Shown here piece after piece: positions 54,158-62,754 of a stretch of DNA of 64,000 bases (position 1 is the stretch's first letter; the number at the start of each line of letters is the position of its first letter). The stretch is taken from assembly GCF_002135435.1 (NCBI RefSeq), contig NZ_NEGK01000014.1, forward strand, positions 1 to 64,000. Reading direction: 5' to 3'. Position numbers and translations under genes: made by a program. The notes under the pieces were generated by a model. The model was not told where the DNA came from and made no database searches. It saw nothing but the letters and a program-made list of their open reading frames with translations. Source of the stretch: Acinetobacter sp. ANC 3813. Its GTDB lineage: Bacteria > Pseudomonadota > Gammaproteobacteria > Pseudomonadales > Moraxellaceae.

Positions 54158-56077
54158 TTATTTCAGCAGCAAGCTATTAATCCGTTTGAGATAAGCAGCA
54201 GGATCTTCCGGCAGCCCGCCTTCTGCAATCAAAGCCTGATCAAATATCACATTGGCCAAATCATCAAACTGCACAGCACCATCCAATTTTTTCACTAAAG
54301 GATGCTCTGGGTTAATTTCCAGGATCGGTTTGATTTCCGGCACAGGCTGTCCCGCTTGTTTGAGCATACGGATCAATTGCGGTGAAAGCTCACCATCTCC
54401 CGTCACCAAACATGCAGGCGAATCCACCAAACGCGTTGTTACACGCACCTCTTTGGTTTTGCCTTTGAGAGCATCAGAAAGCTTATCAACGACTGGCTTA
54501 AATTGCTCTGCAGCCGCTTCCAGCGCTTTTTTCTCTTCAGCGTCCTGCAAATCGCCTAAATCTACTGCGCCTTTGGCAACATTTTGCATCGGCAAGCCAT
54601 CAAATTCGTTGACGAATTCCATCGCCCACTCATCAACACGCTCAGACATCAATAAAACTTCAATGCCTTTTTTCTTAAACAGTTCGAGCTGCGGTGAGTT
54701 TTTAGCAGCCATTAAGCTATCCGCCGTCACATAGTAAATGGCTTTTTGGCCCTCTTTCATGCGCGCTTTATAATCCGCCAGCGAAGTGACAACCTCATCA
54801 TTGACTGAGCTGGCAAAGCGCAGCAGCTTCAAAATGCGCTCACGGTTGCCCATGTCTTCGCCTAAGCCTTCTTTCAATACTGAACCGAATTCAGCATAGA
54901 AGGTTTTGAATTTGTCTTGATCCTGCTCATTTTCAGACTTTGCTAAGCCATCCAGCAAATTCAAGACACGGCGCGCATTACCCTCGCGAATGGTTTTCAC
55001 ATCACGGCTTTCCTGCAGCAGTTCACGGCTGACATTCAGCGGCAAATCTGCGCTATCGACCACACCCTGAACAAAGCGCAGATAATTTGGAATCAGGTTA
55101 TCCGCATCATCCATAATATAGACGCGCTTTACATACAGCTTAATGCCGGCTTTCGCTTCACGGGTAAAGATGTTGCCAGGCGCTTTGCTCGGAATATACA
55201 AAAGCTGCGTATATTCAGTACTGCCCTCTACACGGTTATGTGCCCATGCCAAAGGCGCATCATAGTCATGCGTGGTATTTTTATAAAACTCGATATACTG
55301 CTCTTCACTCAGATCATTTTTGTTACGGGTCCACAGCGCGCTGGCAGAGTTAATCACCTCCCACTCATCCGTCTTCACATATTGGCCGCCTTGCGATGCT
55401 TCACCTTCTGCAGCCTCTTCTTCCTGCCAGACTTGTTTTTGCATTTCGATTGGCAAGCTGATGTGATCAGAATATTTATTTACGATCTGCTTAACTTTGT
55501 AGGAGTCCAAATAATCCAAAGCATCATCGCGTAAATGCAAAATAATATCGGTGCCGCGCGTAGGCTTATTGATTTGCTCCACTTCAAAGTCGCCTGTACC
55601 GCCGCTAATCCAGCGCACTCCTTCAGCGGCATCAGCGCCTGCGCGGCGCGAGTCCACCGTGATTTTGTCCGCAACAATAAAGCCCGAGTAAAAGCCCACA
55701 CCAAACTGGCCAATCAGCTGCGCATCCGACTTCTGATCTCCAGTCAATTTAGACATAAAATCTTTGGTGCCTGACTTGGCAATCGTGCCTAAATTATCAA
55801 TGGCTTCCTGCTCGTTCAAGCCAATGCCATTGTCCGAAATGGTCAGTGTTTTTTGTTCTTGATCAAAAAGAATTCGAACATGCAGCTCCGGATCGTTTTC
55901 ATAATATTCAGCATGATTAATGCCTTCAAAGCGCAATTTATCACAGGCATCCGAAGCATTCGAAATCAATTCGCGCAGGAAAATTTCAGGATTAGAATAT
56001 AAAGAATGGGTGACCAAGTGCAGCAGCTGCGCTACTTCTGCCTGAAAGCTGTGTTTTTTTGCGTTTTGTTCGCTCAT
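54158..56077 (-). CDS. htpG: Hsp90 chaperone HtpG
   Basis: 639 residues. N-terminal GHKL ATPase domain with motifs [18 protein letters not shown] and [12 protein letters not shown], then middle and C-terminal dimerisation domains. Shorter than eukaryotic Hsp90 and without the charged linker, as in other bacteria. Works with DnaK in client remodelling under heat stress. Monocistronic with a shared terminator. Confidence 0.97.
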   Translation of the reverse strand: MSEQNAKKHSFQAEVAQLLHLVTHSLYSNPEIFLRELISNASDACDKLRFEGINHAEYYENDPELHVRILFDQEQKTLTISDNGIGLNEQEAIDNLGTIAKSGTKDFMSKLTGDQKSDAQLIGQFGVGFYSGFIVADKITVDSRRAGADAAEGVRWISGGTGDFEVEQINKPTRGTDIILHLRDDALDYLDSYKVKQIVNKYSDHISLPIEMQKQVWQEEEAAEGEASQGGQYVKTDEWEVINSASALWTRNKNDLSEEQYIEFYKNTTHDYDAPLAWAHNRVEGSTEYTQLLYIPSKAPGNIFTREAKAGIKLYVKRVYIMDDADNLIPNYLRFVQGVVDSADLPLNVSRELLQESRDVKTIREGNARRVLNLLDGLAKSENEQDQDKFKTFYAEFGSVLKEGLGEDMGNRERILKLLRFASSVNDEVVTSLADYKARMKEGQKAIYYVTADSLMAAKNSPQLELFKKKGIEVLLMSERVDEWAMEFVNEFDGLPMQNVAKGAVDLGDLQDAEEKKALEAAAEQFKPVVDKLSDALKGKTKEVRVTTRLVDSPACLVTGDGELSPQLIRMLKQAGQPVPEIKPILEINPEHPLVKKLDGAVQFDDLANVIFDQALIAEGGLPEDPAAYLKRINSLLLK

Positions 56078-56175
56078 CAGTTAATCCTCACATATGAACA
56101 GTCAATTTTTCTACTGCTATATGAATGGAGCAACTTGATAAATTTTCAATCCCAACTTCATGAAAAATTGCAGTT

Positions 56176-56520
56176 TTAAAATGGCCCTTGGCGATAAATA
56201 CGATCCATATACAAATCCAGCTTTTGCTGACGCATTTTATAAACATCTCTCAGGCAATTGACGTTATCCCTGCATTGGTCACGCATGCTGAGCCATTTGA
56301 CCTGTTCATCCTGAATGACTCCGCGCGTTCCCATAGGCACAAGCCGCTTAATAATGCTGTAGGTTGTCGCCATTTTGACATCTGCATCATTGAGCGCCCG
56401 ATGATCACACACTGCATGTTCAGTAACAGTTTTCGCCTTCTGGCAATCATAAGAAGCGGCATTGGCGCAATAACTTGCGCTGCAAAGCAGAACTGCGGTC
56501 AAAATTTGCTGAATATTCAT
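56176..56520 (-). CDS. LprI-like (lysozyme-inhibitor domain) exported protein
   Basis: 114 residues with a signal peptide (about 1-21, ANA-AS). Mature part: SYDCQKAKTVTEHAVCDHRAL ... DEQVKWLSMRDQCRDNVNCLRDVY, the four-Cys pattern of the LprI domain (PF07007), a domain found in secreted proteins including a mycobacterial lysozyme inhibitor. Lysozyme inhibition here is only a family-based possibility. The ATG at 56520 has AAAGG about 9 nt upstream; the in-frame ATG at 56529 touches that sequence. Confidence 0.8.
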   Translation of the reverse strand: MNIQQILTAVLLCSASYCANAASYDCQKAKTVTEHAVCDHRALNDADVKMATTYSIIKRLVPMGTRGVIQDEQVKWLSMRDQCRDNVNCLRDVYKMRQQKLDLYMDRIYRQGPF

Positions 56521-56651
56521 ACCAGCCATCCTTTGCGGGTTAAAGTTTTAATGAAATTTTTTTAGAATTAATCACTGTACAGTACGTTGTATCAGCTTCT
56601 GCCTCAAGTGCATATGCATCTGCAATCGTTATCATTTTGTTCAGTGCAAAT

Positions 56652-56682
56652 AAAAAAAACCTCATCCGAAAATGAGGTTTAA
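56652..56682 (-). terminator. Rho-independent terminator of ompW
   Basis: AAACCTCAT-ccgaaa-ATGAGGTTT stem; the long T-tract lies on the minus strand (complement of TAAAAAAAAC). Confidence 0.85.
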
Positions 56683-56705
56683 GCGCTGATTTATTATTAT
56701 TTTTA

Positions 56706-57305
56706 TTAGAACTTGTAGCTATAGCCCAATGTATAAACCATCGGATCGATGTCTAAATCGAATTTACCGCCGCCAGCAGCATCCGTTAAAGTGACTTCTG
56801 GGCTTAATTGCGCATAACGCGCATCAAAGAAAACGCCCCAATTTTTCGCATCTGCAGGCTGGAAGTTAAAACCGATTTGACCCGCAACACCAAAATCTTC
56901 TTTCACGTCTTTCGCTACACCAGACTCATCCCATGCAATAAATGCTGTACCGCCGACACCAATATACGGCGTAAAGCGAGTTGAGTTTTTAAAGTGATAT
57001 TTAGCTGTAATTGTTGGCGGCAAATGCTTAATTTTTGCAGCTTTTTCACCATTCAGCAAAACATCATGGCCAATTGGCGTAGCTAAAAGCAACTCAGTAG
57101 ACACGCTATCATTAAAAAAGTATTCAACTGAAGGCGTGAAAGCCAATTCATCATCCGCCTTAACAACTGCGCCTGGTGCAAGTGCATAATCGCCTGTAGG
57201 TGAAATTACCGAACCACCCACTTTTACTTGCCATTGACCTGCCATTGCAGAAGCAGACATCCCCAATAATGCAATTAGAACAGCTTGTTTCAACATTTTA
57301 AACAA
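56706..57305 (-). CDS. ompW: OmpW-family outer-membrane protein
   Basis: 199 residues. Signal peptide (about 1-22, AMA-GQ), then an eight-stranded barrel pattern beginning QWQVKVGGSVISPTGDYALAPG, with the family segments LLLATPIGHDV and PPTITAKYHF, and ending MVYTLGYSYKF with terminal Phe. OmpW forms a small hydrophobic channel. The AT-rich upstream region has two -10-like TATAAT-type sequences and overlapping inverted repeats. Confidence 0.93.
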   Translation of the reverse strand: MFKMLKQAVLIALLGMSASAMAGQWQVKVGGSVISPTGDYALAPGAVVKADDELAFTPSVEYFFNDSVSTELLLATPIGHDVLLNGEKAAKIKHLPPTITAKYHFKNSTRFTPYIGVGGTAFIAWDESGVAKDVKEDFGVAGQIGFNFQPADAKNWGVFFDARYAQLSPEVTLTDAAGGGKFDLDIDPMVYTLGYSYKF

Positions 57306-57417
57306 CCTACTAGAATGAATAATTAAATACTAACCAAATATTTAAATACTCTGCAACACTATTATTTTAAATAATTTTATTTATTTTATAATTATATGTT
57401 TTATAATGTTTTTTATT

Positions 57418-57491
57418 TTAAACCAAGCTCAAAGGTTGGTTTAAAAAATTTCAATTAAATAATATATAATTCATTTTATTAACCAACCTTT
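57418..57491. promoter_or_regulatory. Overlapping inverted repeats upstream of ompW
   Basis: TTAAACCAA (57418-57426) pairs with TTGGTTTAA (57436-57444); AAAGGTTGGTT (57431-57441) also pairs exactly with AACCAACCTTT (57481-57491). The middle segment belongs to both, so the hairpins exclude each other. They may be operator half-sites or an RNA switch. The rest of the 292-bp spacer (57306-57597) is AT-rich and gene-free. Confidence 0.6.
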
Positions 57492-57553
57492 CTACTCAGA
57501 ATTAAATAAATTTTTCACTATTTTATTCCAACATTTTTAGTCTGAATTAATAA

Positions 57554-57583
57554 TAAAAAAAGGCGATATAAAATCGCCTTTTC
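57554..57583 (-). terminator. Rho-independent terminator of the antiporter gene
   Basis: AAAAAAAGGCGAT-ataaa-ATCGCCTTTT hairpin 15 bp after the stop on the minus strand. Confidence 0.9.
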
Positions 57584-57597
57584 CTGTATTTGCAAGA

Positions 57598-59010
57598 TTA
57601 CAGAACCATTGCTGCAACCCAGCCAAAAATTAAAAGTGGAATATTAAAGTGGATAAAAGTTGGGATTACCGTATCCCAAATATGGTCATGCTGACCATCG
57701 ACTCCCAAGCCCGCTGTTGGGCCTAATGTCGAGTCTGATGCTGGCGAACCCGCGTCACCTAAAGCTGCAGCTGTACCAATTAAAGCAACTGTTGCCAGCG
57801 GGCTGAAACCGAACTGTACGCAAAGCGGTACATAAATAACTGCCAACACTGGCACACTTGAAAAAGAAGAACCAATACCAATCGTCACAAATAAACCGAT
57901 AAACAGCATGAGAAATGCTGCCAGCGCATGGTTGTCACCAATCAAATGTACAACACCATTCACTAAATGGTTAATGTCGCCCGTTTGGGTCATGACTGAA
58001 GCAAAACCTGCAGCAGAAATCATGATAAAGCCGACTAGCGCCATCATGCGCATGCCTTGTACAAAGACATCATCCGCTTCTTGCCATTTAAAAATGCCGG
58101 CGCCTGACAATACCGCAAAACCAACTAAACCGCCCAAAATCATCGAACCAGAATACAGCTGCGCAACTAAAGTCAAAACGATTGCCAGCAATGCCATCAG
58201 CATGGTTTTTTTCGCAATCACAGGCGCTTTTTCTGCTTCATGCTTTAACTCTTCAGCATCATCCAAAAGCTGTACTTCGCCAGCACGGATCGGCTTATCC
58301 AAATCAATTGCAGTTACTTTTGCCACGGCACGGTCAACATATACGCGCGGTTTGCGATAACTGACAAATACAGCAACCAACGTACCAATCACCATGCCAA
58401 TCACAGGGATTGCCATACCCATCGGCATCATCCAGCGCTCAACGTGCATACCGTAGGCTGCGCCAATTTTGTTGATGTTCCCCATGAGAATCTGCTCAAG
58501 GAAAATTGCGCCAAAACCGACCGGCAGGAAGATATACGTACCTACCAGACCAAGTGTCAACACACAGGCAGCTGCGCGACGGTCTAAATTCAGATGGTTC
58601 ATCACCTTCAGCAAAGGCGGCACCAGAACTGGAATAAATGCGATATGCACAGGGATTAAGTTTTGTGAGCAGATCGCTGCAACCAGTAAAATACTCAGCA
58701 TCAGGTATTTCACTTTTTTGGCGCGGGCATGTGAAACTTCTGCACCTAACAGGCCAATCAGCTTATGCGCCAAAAGATCAGGCAAGCCCGATTTTGACAA
58801 TGCGAGGGCAAAAGCGCCCAGTACGGCATAAGCCAGTGCAACTTCGGCACCGTCACCTAAACCTGAATTAAAAGCAGTGATAGTATCTGACAGGCTTAGT
58901 CCAGCGACCAAACCGCCTACAATTGCTGAAATGACCAAAGTCAAGACAACAGAAACTCGTGCGATGGAGAGAATAAACATCACCGCAATCGCGATTACTA
59001 CGGCATTCAT
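57598..59010 (-). CDS. Na+/H+ antiporter-family inner-membrane carrier
   Basis: 470 residues with about 11-12 membrane segments. The N-terminal part (GGLVAGLSLSDTITAFNSGLGDGAEVALAYAVLGAFALAL) and the TAAALGDAGSPASDSTLGPTAGL signature place it in the Na_H_antiport_2/NhaC-like group (Bacillus YuiF relatives). A basic/acidic cytoplasmic loop (about 220-265) splits the two halves. The ion is inferred from the family; amino-acid transport has been proposed for some relatives. Confidence 0.87.
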   Translation of the reverse strand: MNAVVIAIAVMFILSIARVSVVLTLVISAIVGGLVAGLSLSDTITAFNSGLGDGAEVALAYAVLGAFALALSKSGLPDLLAHKLIGLLGAEVSHARAKKVKYLMLSILLVAAICSQNLIPVHIAFIPVLVPPLLKVMNHLNLDRRAAACVLTLGLVGTYIFLPVGFGAIFLEQILMGNINKIGAAYGMHVERWMMPMGMAIPVIGMVIGTLVAVFVSYRKPRVYVDRAVAKVTAIDLDKPIRAGEVQLLDDAEELKHEAEKAPVIAKKTMLMALLAIVLTLVAQLYSGSMILGGLVGFAVLSGAGIFKWQEADDVFVQGMRMMALVGFIMISAAGFASVMTQTGDINHLVNGVVHLIGDNHALAAFLMLFIGLFVTIGIGSSFSSVPVLAVIYVPLCVQFGFSPLATVALIGTAAALGDAGSPASDSTLGPTAGLGVDGQHDHIWDTVIPTFIHFNIPLLIFGWVAAMVL

Positions 59011-59129
59011 GAATAATTTTAAGAAGATGAAAAGCCGACATTTTAGCAGATTAAATATTCATAAACTGTAATTTGATCAGCTTTCATCCGCCACTAAAAA
59101 CGCAAGCGCTGAGCCCAGCTTCCAGCAGA

Positions 59130-60005
59130 TTAAGCAGGCTGGTGGCTCTTGACAAATTCAGCAATAGAATGCGCGATTTTTTCGGGCTGGCTTAACACCG
59201 CCCAATGGTTGGCTTCAACTTCAATGATCGATAAATCTTCCACCCATTGCGGCAAAGCCGCAATATAGTCTGGGCTAACAAAATTATCATGCTTTAAAAC
59301 AATTGCTTGTACTGGACAAACCGCATAGCGCTGTCTGGGCTGGCTTAACCGTGGAATAAAATTGGCACGGTATAAGCTGATACCGTATTTGCCGTCGTTC
59401 TGAATATTATGATTCAGCGGCAGCTGCTGTTCACGCTCCAGCTCATTAACGATTTTTCCCCAGCGCTCAGGATTAAAAAAATGCCATGCAGCCGGCGCCA
59501 GAAATGGCAATTGAAAGACTCCGATATACCAAGATTTGCTGAGCAGTTTCAGCACGTTTCCCTTGTTATTTTTAAACTGCTCACGCAGCAGTAAAGCAGC
59601 ATGATCTAAACATGGGCCTGAAATGGTGCTGTACGACAGCAGGCGGCCGCGGAATTTTGCTTCAGTCACAGACTCCCACGACTGAATTGAGCCCCAGTCA
59701 TGCGCTGCTAAATGAAAAGCGCGATCAGGCAACACCGCATTCACCACACTCTCCAAATCTTGCGATAGCTGCTCTAAGCGATAGTCTTTAATGCGCTGAG
59801 GAATGCTGGACTGGCCTGCACCGCGCACATCATAGGTGATAATAAAATAATCATGGATCAGCTGTTCAATAATCAGTTCCCAAACTTCTTGATTATCGGG
59901 ATAGCCATGGACCAAGACTAAAGCGGGCTTCTGCTCATCGCCCCATGCTTTGACATACAAACGCTGCTGATCTGAGGTATTCACCCACTGTGTACGTGCT
60001 TCCAT
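59130..60005 (-). CDS. Alpha/beta hydrolase (epoxide hydrolase/dehalogenase-like)
   Basis: 291 residues, cytoplasmic. HGYPDNQEVWE oxyanion-hole region, then the nucleophile elbow AAHDWGSIQ, where the nucleophile is Asp rather than Ser, as in epoxide hydrolases and haloalkane dehalogenases; a cap domain and the catalytic His in VEANHWAVLSQP follow. Substrate unknown. The ATG at 60005 has AAAGGG about 8 nt upstream; the longer frame to 60059 lacks a site. Divergent from the DUF4442 gene. Confidence 0.87.
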   Translation of the reverse strand: MEARTQWVNTSDQQRLYVKAWGDEQKPALVLVHGYPDNQEVWELIIEQLIHDYFIITYDVRGAGQSSIPQRIKDYRLEQLSQDLESVVNAVLPDRAFHLAAHDWGSIQSWESVTEAKFRGRLLSYSTISGPCLDHAALLLREQFKNNKGNVLKLLSKSWYIGVFQLPFLAPAAWHFFNPERWGKIVNELEREQQLPLNHNIQNDGKYGISLYRANFIPRLSQPRQRYAVCPVQAIVLKHDNFVSPDYIAALPQWVEDLSIIEVEANHWAVLSQPEKIAHSIAEFVKSHQPA

Positions 60006-60119
60006 ATTCTGGCCCTTTATTATTGGCGTTTTCTGAAAATCTGCTGGCAATCTGATCAATGTCAGCGTGTATATTCTGTTCTAGTATGGTGATCTGAGGA
60101 TAAAAAGAAATTGACCCAT

Positions 60120-60602
60120 ATGAGCCTAAAGCAAAAAATAATGACAATCCCAATTGTCTCGAAATTCTTGCTGAACCATTATGCGCCCTTTAAAGGTGCA
60201 GGCATTGTAACTAATAAAATTGATCTCAAAAACTATCATATCCAAGTCAAAATGCCGCTCACGACTAAAAACCGCAATGTCGTAGGTGTGCATTTTGGCG
60301 GCAGCCTATATGCCATGGTCGATCCCTTTTATATGCTGCTGCTCATGCATCATCTGGGCAATAAATATATTGTCTGGGATAAAGCGGCAGCCATTCAGTT
60401 CTTATCGCCTGGCCATGGTACTGTGTATGCTGATATTCGCCTAGATTTTCAGGAAATCGAGCATATTAAAATGCTGGCAGAAAACTACGCGCCCGTCATT
60501 CGGAATTATTCATTGAATATTTTTGATGAAGCAGGGCTGCGCATCGCAGAAGTGCAAAAAACACTGTATATCCGCCGTAAAAAATCAACCGCTAAAAAAT
60601 AA
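60120..60602 (+). CDS. DUF4442 hotdog-fold protein
   Basis: 160 residues. The pattern VVGVHFGGSLYAMVDPFYMLLLMHHLGNKYIVWDKAA is the DUF4442 (PF14539) core, a relative of hotdog thioesterases. Thioesterase activity on acyl-CoA is plausible but untested. The start is uncertain: ATG at 60120 is used, and a later ATG at 60141 is possible. Divergent promoter with the hydrolase gene. Confidence 0.82.
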   Translation: MSLKQKIMTIPIVSKFLLNHYAPFKGAGIVTNKIDLKNYHIQVKMPLTTKNRNVVGVHFGGSLYAMVDPFYMLLLMHHLGNKYIVWDKAAAIQFLSPGHGTVYADIRLDFQEIEHIKMLAENYAPVIRNYSLNIFDEAGLRIAEVQKTLYIRRKKSTAKK

Positions 60603-60629
60603 AAACGCCTGAATGATCAAGCGTTTTTA
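60598..60629. terminator. Rho-independent terminator
   Basis: AAAAACGC / GCGTTTTT stem with a 12-nt loop, between the convergent DUF4442 and glycine-zipper genes. Confidence 0.75.
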
Positions 60630-60641
60630 ATTGCTTAAGAT

Positions 60642-60998
60642 TTAGCGTTTTTGTTCAATTGCAGCACCAGCGCCGCCGCCGATTGCGCCGCCAATGGCTG
60701 CGCCTGCGTCACCGCCAAAAACACTTTTGCCCACAGCGGAACCAATTGCGCCGCCAACACCGCTATAAGTTGCATTCTTGTTTGAGCCATGCTGCGTTTT
60801 ACTGCCGACCGCTGCGCCAGCACCGCCGCCAATAGCTGCTCCTGCTGTACCGCCAACATGACTGCCTGCCCCGCCGCCAATGGCGCCGCCTAAAGCTGCT
60901 GCGCCAATACGCTGTTCATTTGGAGACATACTTTCACAGCCGGTCAGCAACATCATCGACAGCATCACCGCACCTGAAATACCTACGAATGTTTTCAT
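60642..60998 (-). CDS. Glycine-zipper outer-membrane lipoprotein
   Basis: 118 residues. Signal peptide with lipobox LLTGC (Cys21). Two glycine-zipper blocks (GGAIGGGAGSHVGGTAGAAI and GGAIGSAVGK...GGAIGGGAGAAIEQ) with GxxxG spacing, like SlyB/Rcp-type envelope lipoproteins. The ATG at 60998 (AAGGAA about 10 nt upstream) is preferred over the one at 61004. Role: probably envelope integrity, by family. Confidence 0.85.
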   Translation of the reverse strand: MKTFVGISGAVMLSMMLLTGCESMSPNEQRIGAAALGGAIGGGAGSHVGGTAGAAIGGGAGAAVGSKTQHGSNKNATYSGVGGAIGSAVGKSVFGGDAGAAIGGAIGGGAGAAIEQKR

Positions 60999-61106
60999 AT
61001 CCATATTCCTTTTTTCTGCCTACATGTTCAGCATAGTTTTATATTATGAAAACACATCCGAATAAGTGTTAAATCTCAGGCTGCAATTGCAGTAATTTGT
61101 AACGAT

Positions 61107-61652
61107 TTATTCCGCATCGCTTAACACCGTCACATCTTTACTGACCTCACCGTTTTCAGTCAGTACAGCATGGGATAGTTTGGCGCCACTATTCGGTGAC
61201 TGCGCCTGATCTAATTTTAATGTGCGCTTAATTGGCTCTTGGCCTTTTTTAAACTCAACACCCTCTGCATTAATCTGCTTGCTTTGAGAAATGACCTGAC
61301 CATCCTGCTTCAGCGTTTTATCCACTTGAATTTTGGATGTCGGCACAATGACGCCGCCTTTCTGCAAGACAGGAATAGACAGCTGTTTTTCTGAAAATTG
61401 TGCTTGATGGTCTTGGAGCTCAATTTCACGCGCCACAATATCTTTGCCCTGATTTGTCATCTCTAGAACTGTTGCAGTTACCTGACGCACTGGTTCTTGA
61501 CCTGCTATCCGGCGGATCACTTCAGTTTTCAATACAGGGACAACCGCCTTATCCTGTACCACAATCGAATTTGGCATGGGCGCAGCCAAAGCCAAGCTCG
61601 GCAATGCCATTACTGACCATACAGCAGACACCATCAATGAACGTAAAACCAT
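61107..61652 (-). CDS. Exported protein of unknown function
   Basis: 181 residues. Signal peptide about 1-23 (ALA-AP). The mature protein is polar and beta-rich with repeated Gln/Val/Lys segments and no Cys. GAGGGG 7 nt before the ATG at 61652 fixes the start; a TTG frame begins at 61667. No family recognised. It lies about 100 bp upstream of the glycine-zipper gene on the same strand, so the two may be cotranscribed. Confidence 0.75.
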   Translation of the reverse strand: MVLRSLMVSAVWSVMALPSLALAAPMPNSIVVQDKAVVPVLKTEVIRRIAGQEPVRQVTATVLEMTNQGKDIVAREIELQDHQAQFSEKQLSIPVLQKGGVIVPTSKIQVDKTLKQDGQVISQSKQINAEGVEFKKGQEPIKRTLKLDQAQSPNSGAKLSHAVLTENGEVSKDVTVLSDAE

Positions 61653-61739
61653 AGCACTACCCCTCAAAATGATTAATTTTCAATGTTATTTTCAATAGCA
61701 TCATTTTACTATAAGCAGATTTTCAAGTTCAGCCAAGCG

Positions 61740-62633
61740 CTAATTTCTTAACTTTTGGTCAAAAGCTTCCTGCATTGCAGGAATAAAAACCTCACCATGC
61801 GTTAATTGCGGATAGATGATTAATTTGTTCTGAACCTTTTGCTGATTCAGCAGCAGCGCAGCTTTACGCAATTGATCTATCCCGTTCAAAGATATGTTGG
61901 CACTTAGCGGCACCTGACTACCCTGTTCCGAATCGCCTTCCATCAGCCACAGTTTTTTATGCTCAGCATTGCTGATTTTTGCCTGCATGATTTGATTCAG
62001 CATCCGCTGATCCGCCCATGCCAAAGACGGGCTCGCCGCAAAATAGTGTGTAAAATAATCACTGTTCATCATGCTATCCAGCACAAATAAGCCGCCATAT
62101 GAATGGCCCCTTAAGCCAATGCGCTGAGAATCAATTTTGACCTCATTATCGACCCAAGCCGCCAATGGCCCTGTGACAAAATCACGGAAAGCCTGACTGC
62201 CGCCGCTCATCCGGCTGGGTGATCTGGGATCAGGCTCGATTATTCCATCCCCCTTGCCCGGCGTATAATCCACAGACCGCGCTTCGGATAGAAACGGCAG
62301 CTGAGTGTCATAGCCAACAGCGACCAAAACTGGCGCATCATAAACTGCCATTTTTTTCAGCATCGGTTCTTTCAGCCGATCCATTACCGCATTGCCATCC
62401 AGCATATAGAGTACGGCTCTGGCTTGACTCTTTTTCTCTTTCGGCACTGCCAGCCAGACTTTATAAGTGCGCAATTGGTCTGCGGAGCGGAAAGTCTCTA
62501 TTTTAAAATCATAATAGGCAGATTTTTCATCGGCAATATTCGGGCCTAAGGGCTCAATCATAGGCTTAGCGCTCGCACCATACATCAATGCGCTTAAAAT
62601 CAAAAAGCAAATTCCCCTGTAAATGTTCAGCAT
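61740..62633 (-). CDS. Periplasmic siderophore-esterase-like alpha/beta hydrolase
   Basis: 297 residues. Signal peptide (about 1-22, ASA-KP), then an esterase-D/Fes-type fold: VLYMLDGNAVMD, nucleophile elbow RGHSYGG (Ser178), acidic residue near WLMEGDSEQ and catalytic His in LTHGEVF. This set is typical of IroE/BesA-like trilactone siderophore esterases (PF00756). A Fur-box-like site upstream supports an iron role. No siderophore gene lies nearby, so the substrate is inferred. Confidence 0.82.
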   Translation of the reverse strand: MLNIYRGICFLILSALMYGASAKPMIEPLGPNIADEKSAYYDFKIETFRSADQLRTYKVWLAVPKEKKSQARAVLYMLDGNAVMDRLKEPMLKKMAVYDAPVLVAVGYDTQLPFLSEARSVDYTPGKGDGIIEPDPRSPSRMSGGSQAFRDFVTGPLAAWVDNEVKIDSQRIGLRGHSYGGLFVLDSMMNSDYFTHYFAASPSLAWADQRMLNQIMQAKISNAEHKKLWLMEGDSEQGSQVPLSANISLNGIDQLRKAALLLNQQKVQNKLIIYPQLTHGEVFIPAMQEAFDQKLRN

Positions 62634-62665
62634 CTTTATTCACACTTTAAATACCCAGTATTATA

Positions 62666-62684
62666 GCAAATGATTCTTATTCAC
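62666..62684 (-). promoter_or_regulatory. Fur-box-like site upstream of the esterase
   Basis: Read on the minus strand, GTGAATAAGAATCATTTGC matches the 19-bp Fur consensus at 13 positions, including the central AATCATT block. It ends 33 bp before the esterase ATG, where a repressor would overlap the promoter. Confidence 0.55.
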
Positions 62685-62703
62685 TTTTATTATTTTTTTG
62701 CAT

Positions 62704-62733
62704 AAAAAAAGCCACCCGAAGGCGGCTTTTTTT
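62704..62733 (-). terminator. Rho-independent terminator of rpoC
   Basis: AAAAAAAGCC.CC-cgaa-GG.GGCTTTTTTT with one internal mismatch, about 20 bp after the rpoC stop. Both flanks are A/T tracts. Confidence 0.88.
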
Positions 62734-62754
62734 ATGCTTTGTTTAAAGGGCTAA

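Noticed and set aside
54252..54734. 160-codon plus-strand frame inside htpG, and similar frames in gspF (5168-5617) and the antiporter (57908-58360)
   Set aside because: These Ser/Thr/Arg-rich products are typical antisense shadows of conserved genes.
60660..60900. Repetitive GCC/GGC-rich DNA
   Set aside because: It encodes the glycine-zipper repeats of the lipoprotein and is not an independent DNA repeat.
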